The notes under the pieces were generated by a model. That model saw only the letters and a list, made by a program, of their open reading frames with translations, did not search any database and was not told the DNA's origin. A DNA stretch of 40,000 bases from Stramonita haemastoma (Eukaryota; Mollusca; Gastropoda; Neogastropoda; Muricidae): positions 14,386,667-14,426,666 of the forward strand of contig CM060329.1 of NCBI GenBank assembly GCA_030674155.1, written 5' to 3'. Positions 11,209-20,824 of the stretch are shown piece by piece; position 1 is the first letter of the stretch; every line of letters begins with the position of its first letter. Position numbers and translations under genes: made by a program.

Positions 11209-11379
11209 ACACACACACACACACACACACTTAAACACACACCACACAACACACACACAACACACACATACACAAACATACACACATGCACATGTACACA
11301 CACATACAATACACGCACACATTCACACACACAGATAAACACACACACACAGATACACACACGCACACACGGATGCACA

Positions 11380-11440
<61 letters not shown>
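11047..11440. repeat. (CA)n microsatellite, about 400 bases
   Basis: CA dinucleotides with scattered CAACA, CACCA and ATACA interruptions form several pure blocks. The tract ends about 55 bases before the ITIH-like exon at 11495. Confidence 0.97.
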
Positions 11441-11442
<2 letters not shown>

Positions 11443-11494
11443 TCAGCCATCTTTCCTCTCAAGTGTAAGGCACTGATGAAACTTTGATGTGCAG

Positions 11495-11566
11495 GGGAAA
11501 GCGCCATCCCGAAAGAAGTGGAGAAGTTGCTGACGAATGCAGAGAAAGCCGCCATCGCCAGTGTTG
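11495..11566 (+). CDS. ITIH-like: ITIH-like gene, exon ending just before the Asp-Pro site
   Basis: A 72-base exon lies between an acceptor CAG (11492-11494) and a donor GTATGC (11567). It opens with two bases of a split codon, then encodes [23 protein letters not shown] and ends with one base. That base joins AT of the next exon to give Asp, producing SVDGDPDF across the junction. ITIH proteins are secreted heavy chains: a VIT domain, a VWA domain and a C-terminal domain (ITI-HC_C). The chain is linked to glycosaminoglycan through the Asp of a conserved DPHF site. This exon would encode the helical linker just before that site. The exact 5' boundary is less sure because the pyrimidine tract before it is weak. 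Confidence 0.65.
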
Positions 11567-11639
11567 GTATGCACTGTTTGATTCTTTGGAATTTTTTTTT
11601 GTTATGGGGGGGGGGGTGTTTTTTATTTCATTCCTAGGC

Positions 11640-12066
11640 TGCAGATCCTAGGTCAGTCACTAGGATAAGACTATAAACCAAGGCCCTGTGTGCGTACGCA
11701 CGCAGAACACCTTGCACACACGTTAAAAGCCCGTTCCTCCTTTCGCAAGAGTAAGGTATTGTGTGTCGATAGGAGTGGATGACAACAAAAAAAACCAGCA
11801 TGCACACAGGTGCCGTGCTTAGACACCATCCCTGAGGAAAAATCGGGGAGCTGGAGTCCCCAGGATGGTTCGGCTGTATATGACAACGTTCTGTTGGCTC
11901 CTGCACGGCACTAGAACCATTCGTATCGGCGATTGCCTTTCCAATGGACCATTCCAGCGACGTGGAGAGGGGGTGGGATGGGTCTGCTGCATGGGTAACA
12001 GCTTGCCCTCCATACTTACTTACCCAGGCTTTGCGCTCTAGAGCCTAGAGTGTAACTCCATAGTCT
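11640..12066 (+). repeat. SINE-related dispersed repeat, copy 2 (variant 3' half)
   Basis: This has the same structure as 690-1112. The SINE body (TATAAACCAAGGCCCTGTGTG, CACGCAGAACACC, CGTTCCTCCTTTCGCAAGAG) is followed by the alternative half with CACAGGTGCCGTG, TAACAGCTTGCCCTCCAT and CCCAGGCTTTGCGCTCTAG. It stops where the element A 3' fragment begins. Confidence 0.65.
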
Positions 12067-12164
12067 GTCGGTGGCCGTCCTGGGTTGACCCTTATGGTCG
12101 GCCGGGGTGTCGATACAAGCAAGGACAGTCGAGTTCGTTTTATACCTCGTTTTAAACTGTGCAT
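12067..12164 (+). mobile_element. Element A 3' UTR fragment, left part (copy 3)
   Basis: The sequence GGCCGTCCTGGGTTGACCC through TTTTAAACTGTGCAT matches 24585-24675 of element A copy 2. It is a 5'-truncated insertion holding only the 3' UTR, and it resumes at 14706 after the RTE insertion. Its last 11 bases, AAACTGTGCAT (12154-12164), are the left target duplication of the RTE. Confidence 0.85.
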
Positions 12165-14696
12165 CTCGAAAACGTGATCAAGAAGGTCCCCAAAAGTGAC
12201 ATCCTCGTGGTTCAAGGGGACTTCAACGCCAAAGTCGGCCCAGATGCCTATGAGAACTGGGCTGGAACAGTCGGCCAATTTGGCACAGGAGACACCAATG
12301 ACAGGGGACTTCGCCTCCTGGAGTTTGCAAGCAGCCAGAGGCTCACCATTGGCAACACCCTTTACCCTCATAAACAGTCCAGAAGAACAACCTGGCAAGC
12401 GCCAAATGGGAAAACACACAACCAGATTGACTTCATCCTGACCCCACGGCACTTCAAGTCAAGCATTAACAGGGCAAAGACAAGAACATACCCTGGAGCG
12501 GACATAGGCAGCGATCACGACCTTGTGCTGCTGATAATGATCAGGCTGAAGAAGAAATCCCAATCTACGCACCTATGAATCAAATTTGACCTGGAAAAGC
12601 TGAAAGACCCAAAGGTGAACGAAGTCTTCCAGGCACAGCTTGGGGGCAGATTTGCAGCACTTAACCTACTGGACAGTGACATCAATGAGCTTACCAACAG
12701 CTTCAATGAGGCAGTCCGTGAAACAGCAGAAGAGGTACTTGGCCGCCAGAGGAAGAAACACCAGCCATGGATCTCTAATGACATTCTCGACCTCTGCAAT
12801 AAGAGACGAACCTTAAAGAAGCAGAAAAACTCAAGTCCCAAAGGTGTGGCACAATACCGCAATGCCAACAACCAAGTGCGAAGGAAAATGAGAGAAGCCA
12901 AAGTGGAGTGGATCAACAAACAGTGTGAGATCATCGAGACAGGAATGGAGAAAGGTAACAGCACATTGAGGAAGCTCACAAAGTCACAGCAGAACAAATC
13001 CTCAGTCATCGAAGACAACTCAGGCAGGCTTCTAACAGAAAACTCTGCGGTCCTAAACAGATGGACCCAGTACTGCAAAGATCTATACAACTACCACATA
13101 CAGCCCGACAACAGTTTGATTCATGGGGACTGCACAACAAGGGAACCCCCACCACTCCCAGTGATGAGGGAAGAAGTGGAAAAAGCCATCCGCAGCCTAC
13201 CAGCAGGAAAGTCACCTGGAGCAGACAACATTCCAGCAGAGCTCCTCAAGCATGGAGGAGAAGAAGTAGTCACAGCAGTAACTTCACTCTGTCAGAAGAT
13301 CTGGGAGACAAAACAATGGCCCAAAGAATGGACCCAATCACTCATCATCCCTCTTCCTAAAAAAGGAAACCTCCGCCAATGTCAGAACTACAGAACAATC
13401 AGCCTCATCAGCCACCCTAGCAAAATCATGCTACGAGTCATCCTAAACCGGCTCAAGAAAGAGGCTGAAGAACACCTAGCTGAAGAGCAAGCTGGATTTA
13501 GGGCAGGCAGAAGCACTGTGGAGCAAATATTCAACTGCCGTATTCTGATGGAGAAACACCTACATCACCAGAGAGACTTGTTCCACAACTTCATAGACTT
13601 CAAGAAGGCCTTTGATAGAGTGTGGCACGAAGATCTATGGTGGGTCCTGAGAAACTTTGGCATAGAAGAGGGTCTAGTCCAAACCATTCAGGCACTGTAT
13701 GCCACATCCAACAGTGCAGTCCTCCTCAACAGCCAGATAGGCGACTACTTCAAGACCACAGTTGGCGTCCGACAAGGTTGCCTGCTATCCCCAATCTTGT
13801 TCAACCTCTTCCTGGAAAACATCATGAGAGATACCCTCCACAACTTTCATTCTACCATCTCTTTAGGAGGGAGAACGATAAACAACCTACGCTTTGCTGA
13901 CGACATCAATCTGATGGGCGGCAGCAACACTGAGCTACAGGATCTCACAAACAGACTAACAGACAGAGCAAGAGCATACGGCATGGAAGTGAGCACTGAA
14001 AAGAGCAAAGTCCTGGTCAACAGCACAAATAACATCCATGCTCAAATCTTCATGAATGGAGAACAATTAGAAGAAGTGGACACCTTCAAATACCTTGGTG
14101 CCACTCTCACCAAAGATGGCCGCTCTGCAACAGAGATTAAGACCAGACTGGCCATGGCAACATCGACAATGGCAAAACTCAGCAAGATCTGGAAGAGCAA
14201 AAACATCAGTTTCCACACCAAGATGAAAATCTTCAAGTCCCTAATTATGTCCATACTGCTCTATGGCTGTGAAAGTTGGACTCTGACAGCTGAAACCACC
14301 AGGAGAATTCAAGCATTCGAAACAAAATGCTTCAGACGCCTCCTTGGGATCTCGTGGAGGGATCACAAGACCAACGACTTTGTGTGGGGCCAAGTTACAC
14401 AGCTGGCAGGCCCCCAGGAACCCCTCCTGTCAATACTAAAAAGGAGGAAGATGTCTTGGTTTGGGCACGTCGCCCGACACAACACGCTGCCCAAGACGGT
14501 TCTTCAGGGAACCTTGGAAGGGGAAAGACGCAGAGGAAGGCAACCCAAGAACTGGATGGACAACATCAAGGAGTGGACAGGGATGGACTGCGCAACACTG
14601 ATCCACAGGGCAGAGGACCAGTCTGGATGGAGGAAAACAACGTCATCAACATCCTCATGTCTCCTCTATGACCATTCGGTCAGGAGAATGAGGTGA
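12165..14696 (+). pseudogene. RTE pol: endonuclease (C-terminal half), reverse transcriptase, C-terminal domain
   Basis: One frame carries the whole piece. The endonuclease remnant has VVQGDFNAKVG, IGNTLYPHKQSRRTTW, NQIDFIL and GSDHDLVLL; the N-terminal third is missing. TGA 12576-12578 interrupts it. The next codons read IKFDLEKLKDP, and a CGA to TGA change is the simplest explanation. The RT shows KSPGADNIPAELL, PLPKKGNLRQCQNYRTISLI, EEQAGFRAGRSTVEQIF, motif A NFIDFKKAFDRVWHEDLW, motif B GVRQGCLLSPILFN and motif C LRFADDINLMGG. The C-terminal part has FKYLGATLTKDGRS, ILLYGCESWTL and RRRGRQPKNWMD, all typical of RTE-group pol proteins. The catalytic Asp residues are intact. Confidence 0.9.
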
Positions 14697-14705
14697 GGTG
14701 AGGTG
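12165..14705 (+). mobile_element. RTE-type LINE, 5'-truncated, inserted in an element A fragment
   Basis: The insertion is bounded by AAACTGTGCAT (12154-12164) and AAACTGTACAT (14706-14716), an 11-base target duplication with one mismatch. It starts inside the endonuclease and ends with a short GAGGTG-type repeat tail (AGGTGAGGTGAGGTG). A truncated 5' end, a simple-repeat tail and a target duplication are the marks of LINE insertion by target-primed reverse transcription. Apart from one stop codon at 12576 the coding frame is continuous, so this is a fairly recent insertion. Confidence 0.92.
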
Positions 14706-14822
14706 AAACTGTACATAGTCGCACATTCTTAATACGAGTTTTAAAATGTGATGAGGTGATAGCCCTGATATGGCCTATGTGGTTGGCGGGGCTATAAGCA
14801 AACATCATTGGATTGGATTGGT
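14706..14822 (+). mobile_element. Element A 3' UTR fragment, right part, with ATTGG tail
   Basis: This continues from 12164 after the RTE insertion: AAACTGTACATAGTCGCAC through GGGGCTATAAGCAAACATC, then ATTGGATTGGATTGG. It matches 24665-24780 of element A copy 2. Confidence 0.85.
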
Positions 14823-15320
14823 CCTTTCCAGCCAGCACAAACTGGCCAACTCTTTTAAAAGGCAGAACAGGTTTTTAGCTCGTGGTAAGATTTCTATGTG
14901 TGTTTGCATACTGGGCCTCGGTTTGCTGTCTCATCTGATATACTTTGACATTCAGTTTGATTTTCCCCGACAGACTATGAAGGAAGTATGCCTTTATGCT
15001 CCTGTAAGAGTGACATCTTTCTGCAGCTTTTGGCTGCAAACAAATCCTTGTTGCTATTGATAATTTGACAAACTAGATGTATGTTCTGCTTGAAACTTCA
15101 GTTAGTCATCAAATCTGTAAAAAGTAAAACAAAACCTCCAAAACCTAGCACCTTGCAAGACCATCACCAAGGAATGGCGCAAACTTTTAGGTTCTAAAAG
15201 GAATCAGCACCCTCTCGCTTTCTGAATCACCAATTAAAAGTATCTTCCGTGAACAGTGAATATTATGGATATACTATTCATACGCACTTTTTAAAAAGAC
15301 ATTCTTGCCTCCCTCCCCTT
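14823..15320. repeat. Degenerate minus-strand SINE (to about 14935), then intron with nothing recognised
   Basis: 14823-14935 resembles the minus-strand SINE body (GGCCAACTCTTTTAAAAGGC, CAGAACAGG, GGGCCTCGGTTTGCTGTCTC) with many changes. From 14936 to 15320 I see only AT-rich intron ending in the pyrimidine tract CCTCCCTCCCCTTTCTAG, the acceptor of the exon at 15326. Confidence 0.5.
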
Positions 15321-15325
15321 TCTAG

Positions 15326-15436
15326 ATGGAGATCCAGACTTCATCGTTGGCGTGCGTGGATTGGCTCAACCTTTGTGCTTCCGGGTGGAAGGTCAGCCAG
15401 GTCACGTGGTTCGCTTATTACAGGACCCAGAATCGG
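15326..15436 (+). CDS. ITIH-like: ITIH-like gene, exon with the Asp-Pro processing site
   Basis: The acceptor is CCCTTTCTAG (to 15325). The 111-base exon encodes (D)GDPDFIVGVRGLAQ, PLCFRVEGQPGHVVRLLQDPES and the first base of Gly. This is the signature start of the ITI-HC C-terminal domain: D-G-D-P-x-F, then LCFxVxGxPGxVxRLLxDPxSG. In vertebrate heavy chains the precursor is cut between Asp and Pro of DPHF, and that Asp carries the ester bond to chondroitin sulfate or hyaluronan. Here the Asp-Pro is kept (15331-15336) and the His is Asp. The donor GTTTGT is weak but is the only one that joins in phase to GVVVN in the next exon. Confidence 0.85.
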
Positions 15437-15562
15437 GTTTGTACGACCTGTTGTTAGTTTGTCGCTATAGTCGTTGTTTTTGTTGTTGTTGTCATTGTTG
15501 TTGATGTTATTGTTTTTGAAAAGTGGGGGTGCATGGCAGAGGGGTGGTGGTGTTGCATTCTG

Positions 15563-15895
15563 TTATTTCTTAATAGGTAAAGGTTAAAAAAAAAAGGTAA
15601 TGTTGTCCCATTACCTATGTGGTCGTAAGGGAGCAAGGCATCAGAGACCTCGGCTTCTCTTGGGGCCAGCATATTGAGGGTGGCGCCCATCTCCTCTGCC
15701 TTGCTGCTTTACCTCCCCTGACCCTAAAGAGGGCAGGTACCCATTTACAGCTGGGTGAACTGGGGGGACTGTACTAAAGCCAAGCGTGCAGTCACCCATC
15801 CAATTGGTAATCACGCTCGTGGGTGCTTATCTTTGACTTGGAGAACGCGAGTGCTCTGACCACTTATCTATCTTACACCAAATACTAGAGAAATA
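15563..15895 (-). mobile_element. Second SINE-like repeat family, minus orientation
   Basis: The plus strand contains GGCATCAGAGACCTCGGCTT, GGGCAGGTACCCATTTACAG, CTGGGTGAACTGGGGGG and CAGTCACCCATCCAATTGG. The minus strand starts near 15880 with GATAAGTGGTCAGAGCACTC, an A-box-like tRNA head, and has only a degenerate B box. The composition differs from the neighbouring intron. From memory this motif set resembles a repeat widespread in molluscs; I have not checked it. Confidence 0.5.
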
Positions 15896-16039
15896 TTTTC
15901 AAACTAAAAAATACCATGTGGTTTGAGCTGGCGTAAGCTAAAAATAAAATTCTACATTGTAAAAGCAAAGATTTTGTCAGAAGTGCTTTTTTAATCGTCA
16001 CTATCCTTTCCCACTTTTTGCTCAGAGTATATGTCTGTA

Positions 16040-16208
16040 TGTGTGTTAGTGTGCATGCTAGTGCGCGCGCGTGCGCGCGCGCGCGCGCGCGGTGTGTGTG
16101 TGTGTAGGCCTATGTGCGCATGCGAAGCACATGTTTGCGTGTGTTTGTGTTTGTCTCTGTGTGTGCGCACTGACATGCGTGTGTTGATGTGACTATCTGT
16201 CTGTCCAC

Positions 16209-16262
<54 letters not shown>

Positions 16263-16600
16263 ATGGAATTTGTATAGCGCTATATCTTGCAAAAACAAAT
16301 CAAAGCGCTTGCATTCAACATACACGACGCACAATCAGCAACTATTTACAGTTTTGACAAATTCGAATGTACAACACACACACACACTATTAAGTGTATA
16401 GACGTAAGAAAGAAAGAAAGAAAAGAAAGAAACAAAGAAAGAAACAGAGAAAGAAACAAAGAAAGAAACAGAGAAAGAAACAAAGAAACCGCAGACAGAA
16501 ACAATATAGACGTAAAAAAGAAAGAAAGAAAGAAAACACAGAGACAATCGGAATTGAAAAAAAAAACGTCTACAAACCAAGCAAACAAACAAAAATAGAA
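16040..16600. repeat. Microsatellite cluster: (GC)n/(TG)n, (AAT)n, (GAAA/GAAAC)n
   Basis: 16060-16091 is alternating GCGC, 16092-16190 is TG-rich, 16209-16260 is a pure (AAT)n run of about 17 units, and 16405-16550 is AAAGAAAGAAAC-type purine repeat. 16600-17055 is intron without recognisable features, becoming pyrimidine-rich at its end. Confidence 0.93.
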
Positions 16601-17055
16601 AAGCAGAAATCTGTGCGAACATTCAACTGCCAGACAGCAACAGTGGGGTTTTAAATCAGACACTAACAGAAGGGACCTCAGTCAGGAAAAAAAACACACC
16701 CAAAACAAAACAACTAAATCGGAACAATAAGCAAGCAAACCAGCAAACAAAAGAAAAACCACTCTGCTAAAGTTCAAACCAGAGGTCTTTCCACTTCCAG
16801 ACGCGTTTGAAAGACAAGGCACCTGTCTCTTTCTGGCACTGTGCATTTACTGGATTGGTTTAGTCAACTAGTTTTTTTTTTAATCTGTTTTCTTCGCTTT
16901 TTCTGTAGCGTTTTTTGTTTGTTGTGTTCTCGTTTTTTATTATTAATCTTTATATCTTTTACTGTCCCTGTTTCTTTTTACTTTCACTCGGTTTTTTTCC
17001 CTCTGTCTATATCTCTGGCTCTGTTTGGTTTGGTCTTTTTATCTTTGTCTCAGGA

Positions 17056-17058
<3 letters not shown>

Positions 17059-17102
<44 letters not shown>

Positions 17103-17106
17103 TCTG

Positions 17107-17190
<84 letters not shown>
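17059..17190. repeat. (CTGT)n followed by (CT)n
   Basis: About eleven CTGT units and then about 80 bases of pure CT directly precede a SINE fragment. Confidence 0.97.
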
Positions 17191-17193
<3 letters not shown>

Positions 17194-17412
17194 GTCCTTC
17201 GGATGAGACTTTAAACCGAGGCCCCGTGTGCGAACGCCGCAAACATCTTGCGCACACGTTAAATCCTGTTCCGCTTTTCGTAAGAGTAGACCATCGTGTG
17301 CCGGTGGGAACAGATGACAATATTTACAAAACTGCATACACACGGGGACCGGATGAAAAAAAGCACATGATTGCGTATTCTGTTATCCTCGATATAAAAG
17401 AATAAATAAATA
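17191..17412 (+). mobile_element. SINE, 5'-truncated
   Basis: This lacks the tRNA head. It starts at GTCCTTCGGATGAGAC and runs through GTGTGCGAACGC, CCTGTTCCGCTTTTCG, CGGTGGGAACAGATGAC and GGGGACCGGATG to the ATAAAAGAATAAATAAAT tail. Confidence 0.8.
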
Positions 17413-17424
17413 TATAAATAAATG

Positions 17425-17623
17425 TCTGGGATGGAGACTATAAACCAAGGTCCCGTGCGTGAATGCACGCAGAACATCTTGCGCACATGTTAAACCCGTT
17501 CTACCTTTCGGAGTAGAGCCGGTGGGAACGGATGACAAAATTACAAAACCGCATACTCACGGGGACTAGATTTAAAAAGCACACGAATGTTCATTCCATT
17601 ATTCTCAAAATAAAAGGATATCA
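17425..17623 (+). mobile_element. SINE, 5'-truncated, more diverged
   Basis: This is a second tail-to-head copy directly after the previous one: GGAGACTATAAACCAAGGTC, GAATGCACGCAGAACATCTT, CCGGTGGGAACGGATGAC, GGGGACTAGATT, ATAAAAGG. It has a short internal deletion around the TTCGTAAGAGTAG segment. Confidence 0.75.
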
Positions 17624-17624
17624 A

Positions 17625-17679
17625 TAACACACACACATATACAAACACAGGCACACACACGCACATACACACGCGCGCG

Positions 17680-17760
<81 letters not shown>
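17625..17760. repeat. (CA)n with a short (CG)n island
   Basis: CA with CGCGCG at about 17671-17688, then about 70 bases of pure CA ending exactly at the start of a full-length SINE. Confidence 0.97.
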
Positions 17761-17762
<2 letters not shown>

Positions 17763-18105
17763 GATAGCCTAGTGGTCAGAACATTGCACTCGCAATTTGA
17801 CGACCGGGGTTCGATTCCCGGTAGAGAGGATTTTTCCTCTGGAGTTAACATCAGTACCGACTCCACTCTCCCCAAAAGTCCTTCGGATGAGTCTGTAAAC
17901 CGAGGCCCCGTGTGCGAACGCACGCATATCATCTTGCCCACACGTTAAATCCTGTTCCGCTTTTCGTAAGAGTAGGCCATCGTGTGTCGGTGGGAACAGA
18001 TGACATTTACAAAGCTGCATACACACGGGGACTGGATGCAAAAAGCATATAATTGCTTATTCCATTATCCTCGATATAAAAGAATAAATAAATAAAATAA
18101 AATAA
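17761..18105 (+). mobile_element. tRNA-derived SINE, full length
   Basis: The head GGGATAGCCTAGTGGTCAGA gives a tRNA A box and GGGGTTCGATTCCCGG gives a clear B box about 50 bases later. The body and 3' tail match the other copies, ending CTCGATATAAAAGAATAAAT and an A-rich AAATAAAATA tail. This is the clearest copy for defining the family. It is not a functional tRNA gene, since no cloverleaf closes around the anticodon region. Confidence 0.88.
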
Positions 18106-18107
18106 AT

Positions 18108-18279
18108 GAACACACACACACACACACACACACACACCACACACACACCAAACGATAACAATATTTACAAAATTGCACACATACGAGGACTGGATACAAA
18201 AAAGCAGATAAATGGAATAGCAATTATCCTCGAAAATTGATAAAAAGATATATTTACACTTCACTCAATAAAGCTAGAG

Positions 18280-18341
<62 letters not shown>

Positions 18342-18345
18342 AATG
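18108..18345. repeat. (CA)n, SINE tail fragment, (GA)n
   Basis: 18108-18147 is CA-rich. 18150-18240 is a SINE 3' fragment (CAATATTTACAAAATTGCAC, GAGGACTGGATAC, TTATCCTCGA). 18283-18340 is about 58 bases of GA. Confidence 0.85.
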
Positions 18346-18384
18346 AAAAAATGAGCAAATTCTACTTAGAAAGAGAGAAATCAA

Positions 18385-18608
18385 AGCAAAGCAAATCTTT
18401 TATTTCGAGGATAATGAATAAGCACCCATGTGTTTCTGTTTACATCCAGTCCCCAGAGAGAGAGAGAGACATACAGACAGAGACAGAGTTAACATCAGTG
18501 CAGACTCCACTTTCCCCAAAAGTCCTTCAAATGAGATTAAAACCGAGGCCCCGTGTGCGAACGCACGCGGAACATCTTGTGCACAGGTTAAATCCTGTTC
18601 CACTTTTT
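18385..18608 (+). mobile_element. Two SINE fragments in opposite orientation, directly before an ITIH-like exon
   Basis: 18388-18454 is a minus-oriented 3' tail (CTTTTATTTCGAGGATAATG ... CATCCAGTCCCC), separated by (AG)n/CAGA from a plus-oriented body at 18488-18608. That body contains GTTAACATCAGTGCAGACTC, CCCCGTGTGCGAACGCACGC and GGTTAAATCCTGTTCCACTT. It ends about 14 bases before the exon at 18623 and so supplies part of the acceptor's pyrimidine tract and probably the branch point. Confidence 0.8.
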
Positions 18609-18622
18609 CTTACTCTTAACAG

Positions 18623-18898
18623 GTGTCGTGGTCAACGCACGCATCTCACGGCCAGTTCCGGAGTCGACACGGACCTACCTGAGCGCTGTCCTCATCGCGC
18701 GGCGAAATTTCCGCGTGGTGGTGAAGGTGGGCCGCGTGCTGGTGAACCGCTACCGCTTCGCCTGGGGGCCTGTGTCTGTGCGCCTCGTGCACGGCCACCG
18801 CGTCGTCATCGCGCCCACGCTGCTGGCGCTGACGCTGCGCAACCTGAACGTGACGCTCATCGTGAAGCGGCATTTACCGGAGGGGCGGCGTCCTAGCG
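18623..18898 (+). CDS. ITIH-like: ITIH-like gene, central exon of the ITI-HC C-terminal domain
   Basis: The acceptor is TTCTTACTCTTAACAG (to 18622). The 276-base exon opens with GT, completing Gly, and encodes VVVNARISRPVPESTRTYLS, AVLIARRNFRVVVKVGRVLV, a region with WGPVSVRLVHGHRV and then LRNLNVTLIVKRHLPEG. It ends with one base before donor GTAACG. VxVN followed about 13 residues later by RTY and alternating hydrophobic strands is the pattern of the ITI-HC C-terminal domain. The exon is GC-rich (third positions mostly G/C), unlike the AT-rich sequence around it. Domain assignment is from recognition of the family pattern; a profile search would settle it. Confidence 0.82.
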
Positions 18899-19073
18899 GT
18901 AACGGGGGAAGGGGGGGAGGAGTGGGGGGGCGAGGTGGTAGGGGGCAGGAAGTGGGGAGGTAGGGATATATGGGAGTGGGGTGGTTGGGTAGGGGTGGAG
19001 GGGAGGTATGGGTAAGTTGTGATTTGTTGTTATTGTAGTTTATACAGACCAGCAAAATGTTGAGACCACGGTC
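18899..19073. other. Intron start, G-rich, with the left target duplication of element A copy 2
   Basis: A G-rich tract (GGGGGAGG and similar, about 18905-19010) follows the donor. GAGACCACGGTC at 19062-19073 is the left target-site duplication of element A copy 2; the right copy is at 24784-24795. Confidence 0.85.
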
Positions 19074-19670
19074 CCCACCCCCCCCTGGGGATACCAGGGT
19101 CCTTTCAGTATAAATAGTATCCCCACCTTCTGGAGGTTCTGTGCTAGGAAGCCCCTCTATTCTGTCCCTCTCTTTACCTCTGCCTTGTCTCTTTCCTACC
19201 TGTCAGCCTTCTTCGTCTGTTTTCTGCCTTCTGGGTTCATTTTCCTGCCTTTTTTTCCAGAAACTCTTGATCACTGAATTTCTCGTTACATCTCCATCGT
19301 CATGTCTTCCCCATCTCCATTTTCACCCACCCTTTTTCTGTGGACTGTCTTCTTCTGTCAATGGGATCTTTAATTCTATCATCAGCTCCCCATCAAGCCT
19401 TCTTCGTCCATCTCTTCATTTCTCTGCTGCCGAGTGGTTGCCGTAAGCAACCCGTAATCCCACGCTGGAGTGACGTGGCCAGGGGATGGATGGCTGTACG
19501 TTACTCTAGCCGTTAACGAGCCCGTATGGAATCGTGCGGGGCGGTTTCCATACGGGTAAGTTTAGCCTCTTTCTCGGTAAGGCAGCTCTGCCAAGGTGAC
19601 CGAATGATTCTGCCCTCATTGAGCCTACGATCTATGTAAAAAAAAAAAAACAATCAAAAGGAAGAGAGGA

Positions 19671-20447
19671 ATGAGGGAATCGGATTCCGCCGGCGACTTG
19701 TCTAGCGAGTCGGAGATGGAAGTGAGAGAGAAAGGTGGATTTTGGCCGAGCTGGTTGGTGGTTGAGGGGGTGGAGGAGGAGCATCCTCTGTCGAAACTGA
19801 GCACGTTTGCAGTGGCCAAGGGCCTAAAGGGTGTTGCAGGAGAGCTGAGTACTGTAAAAAAAAAGTTGAGGAACGGCACACTGCTGCTGGAATGCAGAAC
19901 CAAAAAGCAGTCCCAGACACTCCTGAAGTGTGACAAGTTGGTGACGTGCCCTGTGAGGGTAACCGCCCACAAGGCCCTGAACAGCAGTAAAGGGGTCATC
20001 AGGTGCAGGGACCTGCAGGGGGTGTCCGAGGCAGAGATCAAGGCCGAGCTGGCTTCTCAGGGAGTCGTTGACGTGTATCGAGTGCAGATCAGGAAAGGGG
20101 GGGACAAGGTCCCCACGAACACCTTCATGACATTCTGTACGACCGTGCTACCTCAGAACATCAAGGTGGGGTACCTCAGCGTGAAGGTCACGCCTTACAT
20201 CCCCCTTCCGCTGAAGTGCTTCAAGTGTCAGAAGTTTGGCCACGTGAGGGACCGGTGCCCTGGACAGGAGGTGTGCGGCGTCTGTGCGAAGGCGGTACGC
20301 GACGGGGAATGTCAGGACCCTGCTCTGTGTGTGAACTGCGGAGGCGCCCACGCCTCCTCGTCCAAGCAGTGCCCCACTTGGGTGTTTGAAACAGAGATCC
20401 AGCGGGTTAAAGTGGAAAAAGGGTGTCCTTTTTTGAGGCCAGAATGA
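19671..20447 (+). pseudogene. Element A copy 2 ORF1 (gag-like CCHC protein)
   Basis: This is a 258-residue open frame. The ATG at 19671 is internal compared with copy 1, whose upstream start is destroyed here by an A-run (ATGTAAAA near 19634). An acidic and charged N-terminus is followed by an RRM-like region (LLLECRTKKQSQTLLKCDKL ... RCRDLQGVSEAEIKAELASQ). The knuckles follow: CFKCQKFGHVRDRC, CGVCAKAVRDGEC and CVNCGGAHASSSKQC near residues 185-235. The frame ends early at FLRPE because one A is missing in a run near 20420. In the correct frame the protein would continue as VSFFEARKIVQ with a Pro/Lys-rich tail. It packages element RNA; this copy is slightly truncated. Confidence 0.82.
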
Positions 20448-20824
20448 TCGTGCAGGGAAGTAACAGCAACGGTAGCACTCAGTCATATGCAGCAGTGGTC
20501 AAGAGGTCGTGTGTTTCGGTGGCCTGTCAGACGGACTTTGGCTCTGGAATGGCTGGGCCCAGCTGACCGAGCACCGCTGACCGCGCACCTACCCCGGTGA
20601 AGAAGGCCTCTGGTGGGGGCCTAAAACCCGCTCCTGTGCGCCCTGTTGGCGCACAGAAAATCCCAGCTCCCGTCCGGGGGTCCAAACTGCCGACCCCCGG
20701 ATCCAAAGAAAAACCGGCCCCTCCCCCAAAACCAGTCGAGGGCTGGAGAACGGTCCCCTCCGGTGCCTGTTGAGGCGCCGAGGTGGTGGTGGTGTCGGAG
20801 ATGGAGTGACAAGAGTAGCGTTTT

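Noticed and set aside
17761..17830. tRNA gene (also at 37020 and at 10035-10100 on the minus strand)
   Set aside because: A and B boxes are present, but the sequence does not fold into a full tRNA and continues into the SINE body.
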